Shown: piece after piece, positions 41,954 through 50,172 of the stretch
How positions within the stretch are numbered: position 1 is the first letter of the stretch
Layout: every line of letters starts with the position of its first letter
NCBI GenBank assembly: GCA_947491755.1
Contig: CANLKV010000002.1
Location: 620,001 to 684,000 of the forward strand
DNA: 64,000 nucleotides
Reading direction: 5' to 3'
Origin: an uncultured Nonlabens sp.
GTDB taxonomy: Bacteria > Bacteroidota > Bacteroidia > Flavobacteriales > Flavobacteriaceae
Position numbers and translations under genes: made by a program
The notes under the pieces: generated by a model
Databases searched by the model: none
Told to the model about the DNA's origin: nothing
Seen by the model: only the letters and a program-made list of their open reading frames with translations

Positions 41954-42499
41954 ATGCCACAACAATTTAAAACTCCAGAAGAATCACGAGTAACACTTTC
42001 TATGCTCATGTTACCCTCACACGCTAATTTCTCTGGAAAAATCCATGGTGGTCATATCTTGTCCTTAATTGATCAAATTGCCTTTGCCTGTGCCGCAAAA
42101 CACAGTCACCACTATTGTGTAACGGCTAGCGTGGACGTTGTGGACTTTCTTGCTCCTATCGAGGTGGGAGAAATGGTAACCCTGAAAGCAACGGTTAATT
42201 ATGTGGGTAACACATCTATGGTTATAGGAATACGTGTAGATGCAGAAGATATCCCTAGTGGAGCAAAAAAACACTGTAATTCCAGTTATGTAACCATGGT
42301 GGCAAAAGATGATCTGGGAAACAGCGTGGGCGTTCCTGGTTTAAAATTGAGCACAGAAACTCACATAAGAAGGTTTACAAGAGAGATACAGCGCAAAACG
42401 ATAAAACATGACAGCGCGAGAAAGATGAAGGCCACAAATTTTAGCGCAGATGAATTTGTCGAGCAATTGAAAAATCATAACGTTATTCTAGATTCTTGA
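41954..42499 (+). CDS. Acyl-CoA thioesterase (hotdog fold, YciA/BFIT type)
   Basis: The 181-residue protein is a hotdog-fold acyl-CoA hydrolase. The active-site region is HANFSGKIHGGHILSLIDQIAFACAAKHS (given in part), in which the Asp of LIDQIA and the GGHIL turn are typical. DVVDFLAPIEVGEMV and YVGNTSMVIGIRV follow. It probably hydrolyses medium or long-chain acyl-CoA in the cytoplasm. The C-terminal 45-residue Lys/Arg-rich tail (RRFTREIQRKTIKHDS) goes beyond the core fold. It is monocistronic, ended by a strong terminator. Confidence 0.9.
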   Translation: MPQQFKTPEESRVTLSMLMLPSHANFSGKIHGGHILSLIDQIAFACAAKHSHHYCVTASVDVVDFLAPIEVGEMVTLKATVNYVGNTSMVIGIRVDAEDIPSGAKKHCNSSYVTMVAKDDLGNSVGVPGLKLSTETHIRRFTREIQRKTIKHDSARKMKATNFSADEFVEQLKNHNVILDS

Positions 42500-42590
42500 G
42501 AATAAAAAACATCTTGAGCCCTACTGAATAATGAGTAATCGCTTATAGCTTTTTATCAAGTCGCCACAGCCTTATGCCCGATTGAAATCA

Positions 42591-42622
42591 AAAAGACCTG
42601 TTGTAAAAACAGGTCTTTTTTT
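42591..42622. terminator. Bidirectional hairpin terminator
   Basis: The arms AAAAGACCTG (42591-42600) and CAGGTCTTTT (42610-42619) form a 10-bp stem with A-run and T-run flanks. It separates the thioesterase from the convergent small membrane protein downstream of carB. Confidence 0.88.
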
Positions 42623-42638
42623 GGTTTTATATATAGCT

Positions 42639-42863
42639 CTATCTGTTTTTCAAATAATTTGAAACAACCTTGCCAGTTGCAATGGTAGATCCTACCATCA
42701 ACATATAAATCACGAGATATCTGCCCTGGAAAAAAGGTTCTCTAAATAAATCTGTCGTACTTAATATCAATAGCGAATTACTCACCAACCACAAAAACAA
42801 AAAGATTAACATGACTCGCAATGAAGGTTGTGTCAAAAATGTCTTGTTATTCCCAGAATTCAT
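42639..42863 (-). CDS. Small two-helix membrane protein downstream of carB
   Basis: The 74-residue protein has two hydrophobic segments (about residues 17-34 and 47-64) and a polar N-terminus. It lies 52 bp after the carB stop on the same strand and ends just before a strong terminator, so it may be the last gene of the carB transcript. I do not recognise the family. Its claim as a gene rests on position, hydrophobic pattern and terminator placement. Confidence 0.5.
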   Translation of the reverse strand: MNSGNNKTFLTQPSLRVMLIFLFLWLVSNSLLILSTTDLFREPFFQGRYLVIYMLMVGSTIATGKVVSNYLKNR

Positions 42864-42915
42864 GAATTAAGAATCTCATAAAAAATTTATCGCTGCTTAT
42901 AGATCAAAATGTGAT

Positions 42916-45768
42916 CTATTTACTCAAATACATTCTACGTCTAGCGTACAGCTCATAGAATTCATCATCTTTCAAACTGTCTACAAACAAAATGCTCTCA
43001 CCAGTAGATTTCATTTCTGGTCCTAAACGCTTATCAACATTAGGGAATTTATTAAATGAAAACACAGGTTGTTTTATCGCATAGCCTTTGAGTTGTGGGT
43101 TGAAATCAAAGTCAGTTACCTTGTTATGCCCCAGCATCACCTTTGTTGCATAATTTACATAAGGCTCGCCATAAGCCTTTGCAATAAAAGGAACCGTTCT
43201 ACTGGCTCGCGGGTTTGCTTCAATTATATATACCTTATCATCCTTAATAGCAAACTGTATATTGATCAATCCAACTGTCTTAAGTGCTAGTGCAATTTTT
43301 TTAGTGTGATCTTTTATTTGTTGCATTACCAGGTCACCCAGGTTGAAAGGCGGCAATGTAGCGTTAGAGTCACCAGAGTGCACCCCACAAGGTTCAATAT
43401 GTTCCATAATTCCTATGATATACACATTCTCTCCATCACAGATCGCATCTGCCTCTGCCTCTATTGCACCGTCTAGATAATGATCTAGCAATAAGACATT
43501 GTTAGGAATCTTGCGCAAGATATCGACCACGTGCTCTTCAAGCTCTTGCTTGTTAATTACAATTTTCATCCCCTGTCCCCCTAGAACATAGGATGGACGC
43601 ACCAGGATAGGAAAATCTAATTGATCAGCAACCTTAAGTGCTTCGTCTGGCGTGGTCGCAGTATCAAACTCTGGATAGGGAATATCGATCTCTTGTAAGA
43701 GTTTTGAAAAATGTCCACGATCTTCAGCTAGGTCAAGAGCTTGATAGCTTGTACCTATAATCTTGATACCGTAGCGGTCTAGTTTTTCTGCCAGTTTAAG
43801 TGCCGTTTGTCCACCCAGTTGAACAATGACCCCTTCTGGTTTTTCATGACGTATGATATCATAAATATGTTCCCAAAAAACCGGCTCAAAATACAGCTTA
43901 TCTGCCGTGTCAAAATCTGTTGATACTGTCTCTGGGTTGCAGTTGATCATTATCGCTTCATAACCGCATTCCTGGGCAGCATAGACACCGTGTACACAAC
44001 AATAATCAAACTCGATCCCCTGTCCTATTCTATTAGGTCCAGAACCTAGTACGATTATTTTTTTCTTATCAGTTACTACGCTTTCGTTTTCTGAGTAACG
44101 TTTACCATCTGGTGTTTCAATGTCTGCCTCAAACGTGCTGTAGTAATAAGGCGTTTCGGCTTTAAACTCGGCTGCACAAGTATCTACCAGTTTATAAACA
44201 CGATTGATGTTCATCTCATCACGTTTGTTATAAACCTCAGACTCCATACAGCCTAACATATGAGCGATTTGACGATCTGCAAATCCTTTTTGTTTAGCCT
44301 CTAGGAGCAATTTACGTGAGAGCGTGCCTATCTCGTATTTCCCTATTTCTTTTTCTAGCTGATGCAGCTCCTCAAATTGTCGCAGGTACCACATATCGAT
44401 ACGAGTAATCTCGTGTATGCGTGAAAGTGATATCCCCATCGCAATAGCATCGTACAAGGCAAATACCCTGTCCCAGCTTGCATTAGTCAATTTTTCTATT
44501 ACCTGATTATAATCAGTATAGCTCTTTCCATCTGCTCCTAGACCATTACGTTTGATCTCTAGTGATTGTGTCGCTTTGTGTAGGGCTTCTTGAAAAGAAC
44601 GGCCTATTCCCATAACCTCTCCTACTGACTTCATCTGTAATCCTAGTGTGCGATCAGAACCTTCGAACTTATCAAAATTCCAACGCGGTATCTTGACGAT
44701 AACATAATCTAGTGTAGGCTCAAAAAGAGCGCTAGTCGATTTTGTAATCTGATTATCCAACTCATCTAGCGTGTATCCTATAGCTAGTTTTGAGGCAATT
44801 TTTGCAATAGGGTATCCAGTAGCTTTAGAGGCTAGAGCACTAGATCGAGATACTCTAGGGTTAATTTCAATGGCAATAATATCTTCCTTTTCATCTGGAC
44901 TGACAGCAAATTGAACATTACAACCACCAGCAAACTCCCCTATACTGCGCATCATGTGAATCGCCAGGTCACGCATTTTTTGATAGGTACGGTCTGACAA
45001 AGTCATTGCAGGCGCTACCGTAATGGAGTCACCCGTATGGATTCCCATAGGATCCATATTTTCTATAGTACAAATAATAACGACGTTGTCGTTATCGTCT
45101 CGCAACAACTCTAGTTCATATTCTTTCCAACCTAATAAAGCTTTATCGATAAGGACCTCGTGGATAGGAGAAGCCTCTAGACCGCGTGTCAATAGTTCTT
45201 CAAACTCTGGCTCTGTATGCACAAAGCTAGCACCAAACCCTCCTAGAGTAAATGATGGACGGATGACGAGTGGAAAACCAAATTCTTGTGCAATTTCCTT
45301 TCCTTGTAAAAAAGATTTGGCAGTACTAGCAGGAGCTACAGGAACCCCTATCTTGCTCATCAATGCTTTGAACTGGTCTCGATCTTCCGTGATATTAATT
45401 GCGTCAATATCAACCCCTATAATTTCTACATTGTTTTCTTCCCAGATACCTTTCTCGTCTGCCTCGATACACAAGTTGAGCGCTGTTTGTCCTCCCATGG
45501 TAGGGAGTACTGCGTCTATCTGTGGGTGTTCCTTTAAGATTTGACGCAAGGATTTTGTTGTTAAGGGTAACAAGTATACATGATCTGCCATCGATGGGTC
45601 AGTCATGATTGTTGCAGGATTTGAGTTTATTAAAACGGTCTCTATTCCTTCCTCACGCAATGATCTTAAAGCTTGCGACCCTGCATAATCAAACTCGCAT
45701 GCTTGTCCTATGATGATAGGCCCACTACCTATTAATAATATGGATTTGATATCAGTTCTTTTCGGCAT
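42916..45768 (-). CDS. carB: Carbamoyl-phosphate synthase large subunit, lacking the C-terminal allosteric domain
   Basis: The 950-residue enzyme makes carbamoyl phosphate from bicarbonate, glutamine-derived ammonia and two ATP, for pyrimidines and arginine. Both ATP-grasp halves are present (LIGSGPIIIGQACEFDYAG near residue 11 and VLGSGPNRIGQGIEFDYC in the second half; EINPRVSRSSALASKATGYP and EANPRASRTVPFIAKAYG). It ends at FNKFPNVDKRLGPEMKSTGES and a short tail. E. coli CarB has about 1070 residues because it carries an MGS-like allosteric domain that binds UMP, IMP and ornithine; this domain is missing here. No carA is in the window. It shares the pyrimidine pathway with pyrB, pyrR and pyrC. 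Confidence 0.96.
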   Translation of the reverse strand: MPKRTDIKSILLIGSGPIIIGQACEFDYAGSQALRSLREEGIETVLINSNPATIMTDPSMADHVYLLPLTTKSLRQILKEHPQIDAVLPTMGGQTALNLCIEADEKGIWEENNVEIIGVDIDAINITEDRDQFKALMSKIGVPVAPASTAKSFLQGKEIAQEFGFPLVIRPSFTLGGFGASFVHTEPEFEELLTRGLEASPIHEVLIDKALLGWKEYELELLRDDNDNVVIICTIENMDPMGIHTGDSITVAPAMTLSDRTYQKMRDLAIHMMRSIGEFAGGCNVQFAVSPDEKEDIIAIEINPRVSRSSALASKATGYPIAKIASKLAIGYTLDELDNQITKSTSALFEPTLDYVIVKIPRWNFDKFEGSDRTLGLQMKSVGEVMGIGRSFQEALHKATQSLEIKRNGLGADGKSYTDYNQVIEKLTNASWDRVFALYDAIAMGISLSRIHEITRIDMWYLRQFEELHQLEKEIGKYEIGTLSRKLLLEAKQKGFADRQIAHMLGCMESEVYNKRDEMNINRVYKLVDTCAAEFKAETPYYYSTFEADIETPDGKRYSENESVVTDKKKIIVLGSGPNRIGQGIEFDYCCVHGVYAAQECGYEAIMINCNPETVSTDFDTADKLYFEPVFWEHIYDIIRHEKPEGVIVQLGGQTALKLAEKLDRYGIKIIGTSYQALDLAEDRGHFSKLLQEIDIPYPEFDTATTPDEALKVADQLDFPILVRPSYVLGGQGMKIVINKQELEEHVVDILRKIPNNVLLLDHYLDGAIEAEADAICDGENVYIIGIMEHIEPCGVHSGDSNATLPPFNLGDLVMQQIKDHTKKIALALKTVGLINIQFAIKDDKVYIIEANPRASRTVPFIAKAYGEPYVNYATKVMLGHNKVTDFDFNPQLKGYAIKQPVFSFNKFPNVDKRLGPEMKSTGESILFVDSLKDDEFYELYARRRMYLSK

Positions 45769-45814
45769 GTTCTTGTTTTTGTGGGTGGTATAAATTTAAT
45801 TGGTACTTGGGCAT

Positions 45815-45846
45815 AAAAAAAGCGTTACTTTCAAAAAAGTAACGCT
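45815..45846 (-). terminator. Hairpin terminator of rpmH
   Basis: The stem AGCGTTACTT (45821-45830) pairs with AAGTAACGCT (45837-45846), and the minus strand then runs into a T-run (45815-45820). It lies between rpmH and carB, so the two are transcribed separately. Confidence 0.88.
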
Positions 45847-45869
45847 TATGAATTATAGATAACGATTCA

Positions 45870-46034
45870 TTATCGCTTATGTCTTCTTTCGGTAGAAACA
45901 GATAATTTCTTGCGTCCTTTTGCTCTACGACGTGCGAGAACTTTACGACCATTTGCAGATGCCATACGCTCTCTGAAACCGTGCTTGTTTCTTCTCTTTC
46001 TCTTACTAGGTTGATATGTTCTTTTTTGTGCCAT
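45870..46034 (-). CDS. rpmH: 50S ribosomal protein L34
   Basis: The 54-residue, very basic protein starts [20 protein letters not shown] and continues with [26 protein letters not shown] in parts, matching L34. It begins at ATG 46034 and ends in ERRHKR. It is not near dnaA or rnpA, unlike in many bacteria. A longer open frame on the same strand (45752-46120) overlaps it in another frame and is a shadow. A strong terminator follows. Confidence 0.96.
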   Translation of the reverse strand: MAQKRTYQPSKRKRRNKHGFRERMASANGRKVLARRRAKGRKKLSVSTERRHKR

Positions 46035-46163
46035 CGCTTAAATATATAATATAAAGGACTAACCTTCTTTTTTAATCGGGTGCAAAGATAGGAAGTCTTT
46101 AGTATTACACAATGTTTCACCTATTTTTTTCTCGTTCAAACATGCATATTCTTTAGAATACTT

Positions 46164-46631
46164 TTATTTGATGGGTATACACAAGTCTACCTGACATAAA
46201 CCGTCTGGATGATTGCGATAATCGGTATGATAAATTTCATAAGGATAAGCATCTGACAGTTCTAAATTTTGTGCGTTTTTCCATTGATACAGAGCAGTCC
46301 ATGCTTTACTTAAATCTTGTGGATTCAATACTAGGGATGCAACAATGCATTTACAGGCCTCCATGTTGTAGAGCATAAGATGCTGCGGTACAAAATCAAT
46401 AGGTGTTATTATCGTAGTACCCGTGATGAGATTAATTTGATCATGAGCCACTTCTTTTGCACTATCTTGATAAATAGTATACATTTTTCTTTGTGGTGAC
46501 TCTGTACCACCATTTTCCACACTCCAATGTGATAATTGTTGAAATGCGTGAGGGATATTATGTAAACCAACCACTTGTAAAGCTACCAGTTTCTGTGATG
46601 GCAAGTGTTTAATAGAGGGCTGTAATTTCAT
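46164..46631 (-). CDS. GyrI-like effector-binding domain protein
   Basis: The 155-residue protein follows the GyrI-like/AraC effector-binding fold. It has an N-terminal strand (SQKLVALQVVGLHNIPHAFQQL), a middle region with GGTESPQRKMYTIYQDS, and a late strand-helix with YPYEIYHTDYRNHPDGL and CQVDLCIPI. Such domains bind small hydrophobic or drug-like molecules and may act alone as sensors or sequestering proteins. There is no DNA-binding domain. It is divergent from the TPR-like gene, with 86 bp between starts. Confidence 0.75.
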   Translation of the reverse strand: MKLQPSIKHLPSQKLVALQVVGLHNIPHAFQQLSHWSVENGGTESPQRKMYTIYQDSAKEVAHDQINLITGTTIITPIDFVPQHLMLYNMEACKCIVASLVLNPQDLSKAWTALYQWKNAQNLELSDAYPYEIYHTDYRNHPDGLCQVDLCIPIK

Positions 46632-46690
46632 TTATTAAGTTTTATAATGGTTATACCACAAACGAGGGATGCCATATCTATGGCGTTACC

Positions 46691-46698
46691 TATATTTG
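46691..46698 (+). promoter_or_regulatory. Predicted -7 element of the membrane TPR-like gene
   Basis: TATATTTG fits TAnnTTTG and ends 19 bp before the start codon. A matching -33 element was not found. Confidence 0.4.
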
Positions 46699-46717
46699 CA
46701 GCCAAATTAGATAATTC

Positions 46718-47233
46718 ATGTTTAATAAAAATATCAAACTGGTACTAGCGGCACTTGTAATAGCCTATGCTATTTATCAGTTTACTAGAAATGAAATACT
46801 TACAGGGATAATGCTTATTCTTTTTTCAGGAATATTCGTCATATTATATTTCTGGAATGAAATGATTATTCTCGCTTTTTTACGTTTGAGAAAACAAGAT
46901 TTTGCGGGTGCGCAGAAATGGCTAGGTAAAATAAAAAATCCAGAAGCTGCTCTAGTTACAAAGCAACAAGGTTATTACAATTACCTACATGGACTCATGA
47001 TCTCACAGACGAATATGACCCAAGCAGAGAAGTTTTTCCGTAAGGCGGTAAAAACTGGCTTGCGCATGGATCAAGATCTAGCGGTAGCAAAATTAAATCT
47101 AGCGGGAATAGCTATGTCTAAAAGACGTAAACGCGAGGCCACTAGCCTACTTAATGAGGCTAAAAAACTAGACAAACAAGGGATGCTTGCTGATCAAGTT
47201 AAAATGATGAAGCAACAGATGAAAAAAATCTAA
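46718..47233 (+). CDS. Membrane protein with TPR-like helical repeats
   Basis: The 171-residue protein has two transmembrane segments (about residues 8-22 and 29-55) and a soluble helical C-terminus that reads like two to three TPR helix pairs: LRLRKQDFAGAQKWLGKIKNP, QGYYNYLHGLM, and TQAEKFFRKAVKTGLRMDQDLAVAKLNLAGIAMSKRR in parts. It might scaffold other proteins at the membrane. Function is unknown. A strong bidirectional terminator separates it from the convergent rnz. Confidence 0.7.
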   Translation: MFNKNIKLVLAALVIAYAIYQFTRNEILTGIMLILFSGIFVILYFWNEMIILAFLRLRKQDFAGAQKWLGKIKNPEAALVTKQQGYYNYLHGLMISQTNMTQAEKFFRKAVKTGLRMDQDLAVAKLNLAGIAMSKRRKREATSLLNEAKKLDKQGMLADQVKMMKQQMKKI

Positions 47234-47245
47234 AACCCATTATTA

Positions 47246-47270
47246 AAAACCTCTTCTAGAGGTTTTTTTT
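47246..47270. terminator. Bidirectional hairpin terminator
   Basis: The stem AAAACCTCT (47246-47254) pairs with AGAGGTTTT, with a following T-run. It separates the TPR-like gene from rnz. Confidence 0.85.
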
Positions 47271-47273
47271 ATA

Positions 47274-48179
47274 TCAAAACTCAAAAACTTTCCCATCTAG
47301 AGCACAATGGCTGTTCGGGAAAATAGGTCGTGCTTCATCAGTAAACATATCGTAAGATTTATACCTGGAGGAATAGTGCCCCAGGATAAGCATACCTACT
47401 TCTGCCTTTTTTGCAATAGTAGCGGCTTGCGCTGCAGTACTATGCTTTGTTTTTTTACATAAATGCTCATGCGGTTTTAAAAAGGTACTCTCATGGTACA
47501 AAGCGGTCGCCCCCTTTATATGAGTTATGATATCCTCTTTATACATGGTATCACTGCAAAAAGCATAACTTTTTGGGGCATTACCTGGCGTTGTGAGTAA
47601 TTCATTTTTTATTATCTCACCATCATCCTTTACATAATCAGCACCCTTTTTAATCTTACGGTAATAAGCGGTCTCAATATGAAGCTTTTCACACGCGGCA
47701 AGATTTAAATGCCTGTCGCCCACTTTTTCTTTTATCAAGAAACCGTTGGTGTAAACTCTATGATCCAGCGGTATAGTGCTCACTGTAATTTCATCATTTT
47801 CTACAAGCAGGGTGGCTCTTGTTTCTACGCTTTCGCGAAAGCGCAATTCAAACGGCATATAATTATTACCCAGCTCCATTTGTAGCTCTATCATTTGCTT
47901 TATACCTGCCGGGCCATAAATATGTAAAGGCTCTTTCCTGCCCAATAAGCAAAATGTAGAAACCAATCCCACGAGACCATACACGTGATCACCGTGCAGA
48001 TGAGAAATAAATATATGTTTGATGCGCGAGAATTTAACGCGATGCTGTCGCAATGCCATTTGTGTGCCCTCACCACAATCAATCAACAATAGATGCCCTC
48101 TAACTTCTAAAAGTTGTGCCGTAGGTCTGGCATTATCTCTAGGTGAAGCACTGTGACAACCTATTATTGTAAGTTTCAA
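47274..48179 (-). CDS. rnz: Ribonuclease Z
   Basis: The 301-residue metallo-beta-lactamase-fold nuclease trims tRNA 3' trailers. It carries the metal motif SHLHGDHVYGL, a DCGEGTQMALRQHRVK segment and a later YHESTFL plus LGHYSSRY segment typical of tRNase Z. The only start that keeps the conserved MKLTIIG N-terminus is TTG at 48179. Residues 113-117 (RFRES) come from a perfect palindrome copy, probably within the exosite region. It lies 39 bp downstream of a small STAS-like gene and is the last of the pyrR-pyrB transcript. Confidence 0.94.
   Translation of the reverse strand: MKLTIIGCHSASPRDNARPTAQLLEVRGHLLLIDCGEGTQMALRQHRVKFSRIKHIFISHLHGDHVYGLVGLVSTFCLLGRKEPLHIYGPAGIKQMIELQMELGNNYMPFELRFRESVETRATLLVENDEITVSTIPLDHRVYTNGFLIKEKVGDRHLNLAACEKLHIETAYYRKIKKGADYVKDDGEIIKNELLTTPGNAPKSYAFCSDTMYKEDIITHIKGATALYHESTFLKPHEHLCKKTKHSTAAQAATIAKKAEVGMLILGHYSSRYKSYDMFTDEARPIFPNSHCALDGKVFEF
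47828..47843. repeat. Dispersed palindrome copy 12 (perfect, inside rnz)
   Basis: A perfect copy is read in the RFRES frame at residues 113-117 of RNase Z. Confidence 0.95.
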
Positions 48180-48218
48180 ATAAGTAAAGTTATGGGGTTA
48201 AATAAATTGTAGCCGATA

Positions 48219-48551
48219 TTAAAAACCTAGATCTCGCTCAATTTCTTCCATTTCTATGATATCCTGAGCCTCTTGAACGGTAGGAACCACCAGTAATTCA
48301 TTAGGTATCTCGTCTGCAGGCAAGGCTTTATTGATGATGACAAAAGATCTTTTTGAGGCACGGTGGGTATTACTTAAAGTGAGAAAGCATAATAACTCTT
48401 GTAAGTTAAGTGCGTCGTACTTTAATAAATCAATCACTAGGTTTTGATCCTCAAATTTATCTCTTATCTGAGTTAGAAAGTTTGCAAAATTGCAAACATC
48501 GTCTTGATCGTCTTGAAGTAAAGTATAAGTATCTGTCTGCTTACTAGTCAT
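48219..48551 (-). CDS. Conserved small protein, possibly STAS-like
   Basis: The 110-residue acidic protein has no signal peptide. Its pattern of strand-helix units (DQNLVIDLLKYDALNLQELLCFLTLS, KRSFVIINKAL, ELLVVPTVQEAQDIIEMEEIERDLGF in parts) resembles STAS-type regulatory domains, but I see no conserved serine. It overlaps pyrB by 8 bases and precedes rnz by 39 bp, so it is part of the pyrR-pyrB-rnz operon. Function is unknown. Confidence 0.65.
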   Translation of the reverse strand: MTSKQTDTYTLLQDDQDDVCNFANFLTQIRDKFEDQNLVIDLLKYDALNLQELLCFLTLSNTHRASKRSFVIINKALPADEIPNELLVVPTVQEAQDIIEMEEIERDLGF

Positions 48552-49479
48552 GATGCTGAATTTTTGAAGCGATCAAATATAAAACGGCCATGCGTATTGC
48601 CACCCCATTTTCTACTTGATTTAAGATAATCGCTTGACTGGAATCTGCCACCTCGCTCGTGATTTCTACACCGCGATTGATAGGGCCAGGGTGCATTATT
48701 ACGATTTCTTTATCCAGACTATCTAACAGTTTTCTAGTCACTCCATACTGTTGCACATATTCTCTTACACTAGGGAAATAAGAGATGTCCATACGCTCGT
48801 TCTGTACGCGCAGCATATTTGCCACATCGCACCATTGCAAAGCTTTCTTCAAATCTAGCTCTACAAGCACCCCCAGATCCTTAATATGTCGTGGGATCAA
48901 AGTTGCTGGACCACAAACCATCACTTGAGCTCCTAGTTTTTGCAAGCAATAAATATTAGATAAAGCAACACGACTGTGTAGTATATCACCTACAATAACT
49001 ACTTTTTTTCCCTCTAATGATCCTAGACGTTCTTTGATAGAATAGCTATCAAGTAAGGCCTGTGTAGGATGTTCGTGGGCACCGTCACCAGCATTAACAA
49101 TTCGAGCATTGATATGTTTAGACAAGAAAACTCCTGCACCTGGATTAGGATGGCGCATGACCACAATATCCACCTTCATCGCAAGGATATTGTTTACTGT
49201 ATCTATTAAAGTTTCTCCCTTTTTTACTGAACTTTGAGCAGCACTGAAGTTGACTACATCTGCACTAAGTCGTTTTTCTGCCAGTTCAAATGAAAGTTTT
49301 GTACGAGTTGAGTTTTCAAAAAACAAGTTGGCAATCGTAATATCTCTTAAAGAAGGTACTTTTTTAATGGGTCGATTAATAACTTCTTTAAATTGATCTG
49401 CTGTGGTGTGGATTAACTGTATATCCTGTGGGGTAAGCTGTTGAATCCCTAATAAATGGTCGACACTTAATTGATCCAT
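48544..49479 (-). CDS. pyrB: Aspartate carbamoyltransferase catalytic subunit
   Basis: The 311-residue enzyme joins carbamoyl phosphate and aspartate, the first committed step of pyrimidine synthesis. Visible motifs are FFENSTRTKLSFE (carbamoyl-phosphate binding), HPNPGAG, HPTQALLD, and MHPGPINRGVEI. Its start overlaps the pyrR stop as TAATG, so the two are translationally coupled. No pyrI regulatory subunit is nearby, in keeping with the unregulated or PyrR-linked class. Confidence 0.96.
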   Translation of the reverse strand: MDQLSVDHLLGIQQLTPQDIQLIHTTADQFKEVINRPIKKVPSLRDITIANLFFENSTRTKLSFELAEKRLSADVVNFSAAQSSVKKGETLIDTVNNILAMKVDIVVMRHPNPGAGVFLSKHINARIVNAGDGAHEHPTQALLDSYSIKERLGSLEGKKVVIVGDILHSRVALSNIYCLQKLGAQVMVCGPATLIPRHIKDLGVLVELDLKKALQWCDVANMLRVQNERMDISYFPSVREYVQQYGVTRKLLDSLDKEIVIMHPGPINRGVEITSEVADSSQAIILNQVENGVAIRMAVLYLIASKIQHHD

Positions 49480-50024
49480 TAATCTTCCGTTTTAATTAAA
49501 TATACGGCGTCTTCTCCTGCATTTTCAACCCAGGAAACTTTTACTTTTTGATTACCCAAGGCATCTACTTGGCGGCCATTATAATCTGGCTGGATGGGCA
49601 AATGTCTAGAAAATCTACGATCTACAAGTGTCAATAACTCGATGGTATTGGGTCTGCCGAATGACTGTAACGCTGTTAATGCGGCCCTTATACTACGGCC
49701 CGTATAAAGCACATCGTCGACAATCACTACATTCATATTTTCTACGACAAAGTTAATCTCGGTCGAATTTGCTCGCAGTGGTTGATCGCCACGCCTGAAA
49801 TCGTCACGGTAAAAAGTGATGTCTAATAAGCCTGTTTTAAGATTAGAAACATCATAATTTTCTACTAGCATTTTTTTCAAGCGATTCAAAAGATAGGTAC
49901 CACGCGGCTGTATACCTATGAGCGCTGTAGATTTAAAATCGTTGTGATTTTCAATAAGCTGGCAAGCGAGTCGATGTAAAATAATATCGATCTGTGCTGC
50001 GTTGAGAAGTATTTTCTGACTCAT
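49479..50024 (-). CDS. pyrR: PyrR, pyr regulator / uracil phosphoribosyltransferase
   Basis: The 181-residue protein (ATG 50024, MSQKILLNAAQ) is a PRTase-fold PyrR with the PRPP motif VVIVDDVLYTGRSIRAAL and the segment TALIGIQPRGTYLLNRL. In Gram-positive bacteria PyrR binds the leader RNA when UMP is high and causes attenuation, and it also has UPRTase activity. Here TATATTTG (complement of 50043-50050) would start transcription about 12 bases before the ATG, leaving no room for a leader attenuator. The UPRTase role, or action elsewhere, may be what is kept. A longer in-frame start at 50069 was rejected. Confidence 0.93.
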   Translation of the reverse strand: MSQKILLNAAQIDIILHRLACQLIENHNDFKSTALIGIQPRGTYLLNRLKKMLVENYDVSNLKTGLLDITFYRDDFRRGDQPLRANSTEINFVVENMNVVIVDDVLYTGRSIRAALTALQSFGRPNTIELLTLVDRRFSRHLPIQPDYNGRQVDALGNQKVKVSWVENAGEDAVYLIKTED

Positions 50025-50042
50025 TGATGCTGGTAATGCGTA

Positions 50043-50050
50043 CAAATATA
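50043..50050 (-). promoter_or_regulatory. Predicted -7 element of the pyrR operon
   Basis: On the minus strand this reads TATATTTG, fitting TAnnTTTG, and ends 18 bp upstream of the pyrR start. The resulting leader would be very short. Confidence 0.4.
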
Positions 50051-50110
50051 AAGTATTTGATTCTGGCAATGTAGGATATTAGGCAATTGAAGTAAGATTT
50101 AAAAATGTCA

Positions 50111-50150
50111 GATATAAAAAACCCTTGCAAGAATTTGCAAGGGTTTTGAA
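50111..50150 (-). terminator. Hairpin terminator of rpsA
   Basis: A 13-bp stem formed by 50118-50130 and 50135-50147 has a GAAT loop and T-rich flanks. It ends the rpsA transcript ahead of pyrR. Confidence 0.88.
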
Positions 50151-50172
50151 AATTATAGAATCAAGCTGTAGC

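Noticed and set aside
45023..45544. Open frame of 173 codons on the plus strand
   Set aside because: It is antisense to carB, Ser/Ile-rich without family resemblance, and has no upstream signal; a shadow of the long gene.
45752..46120. Open frame of 122 codons on the minus strand
   Set aside because: It overlaps rpmH in a different frame; the L34 protein reads clearly in the other frame and is the real gene.
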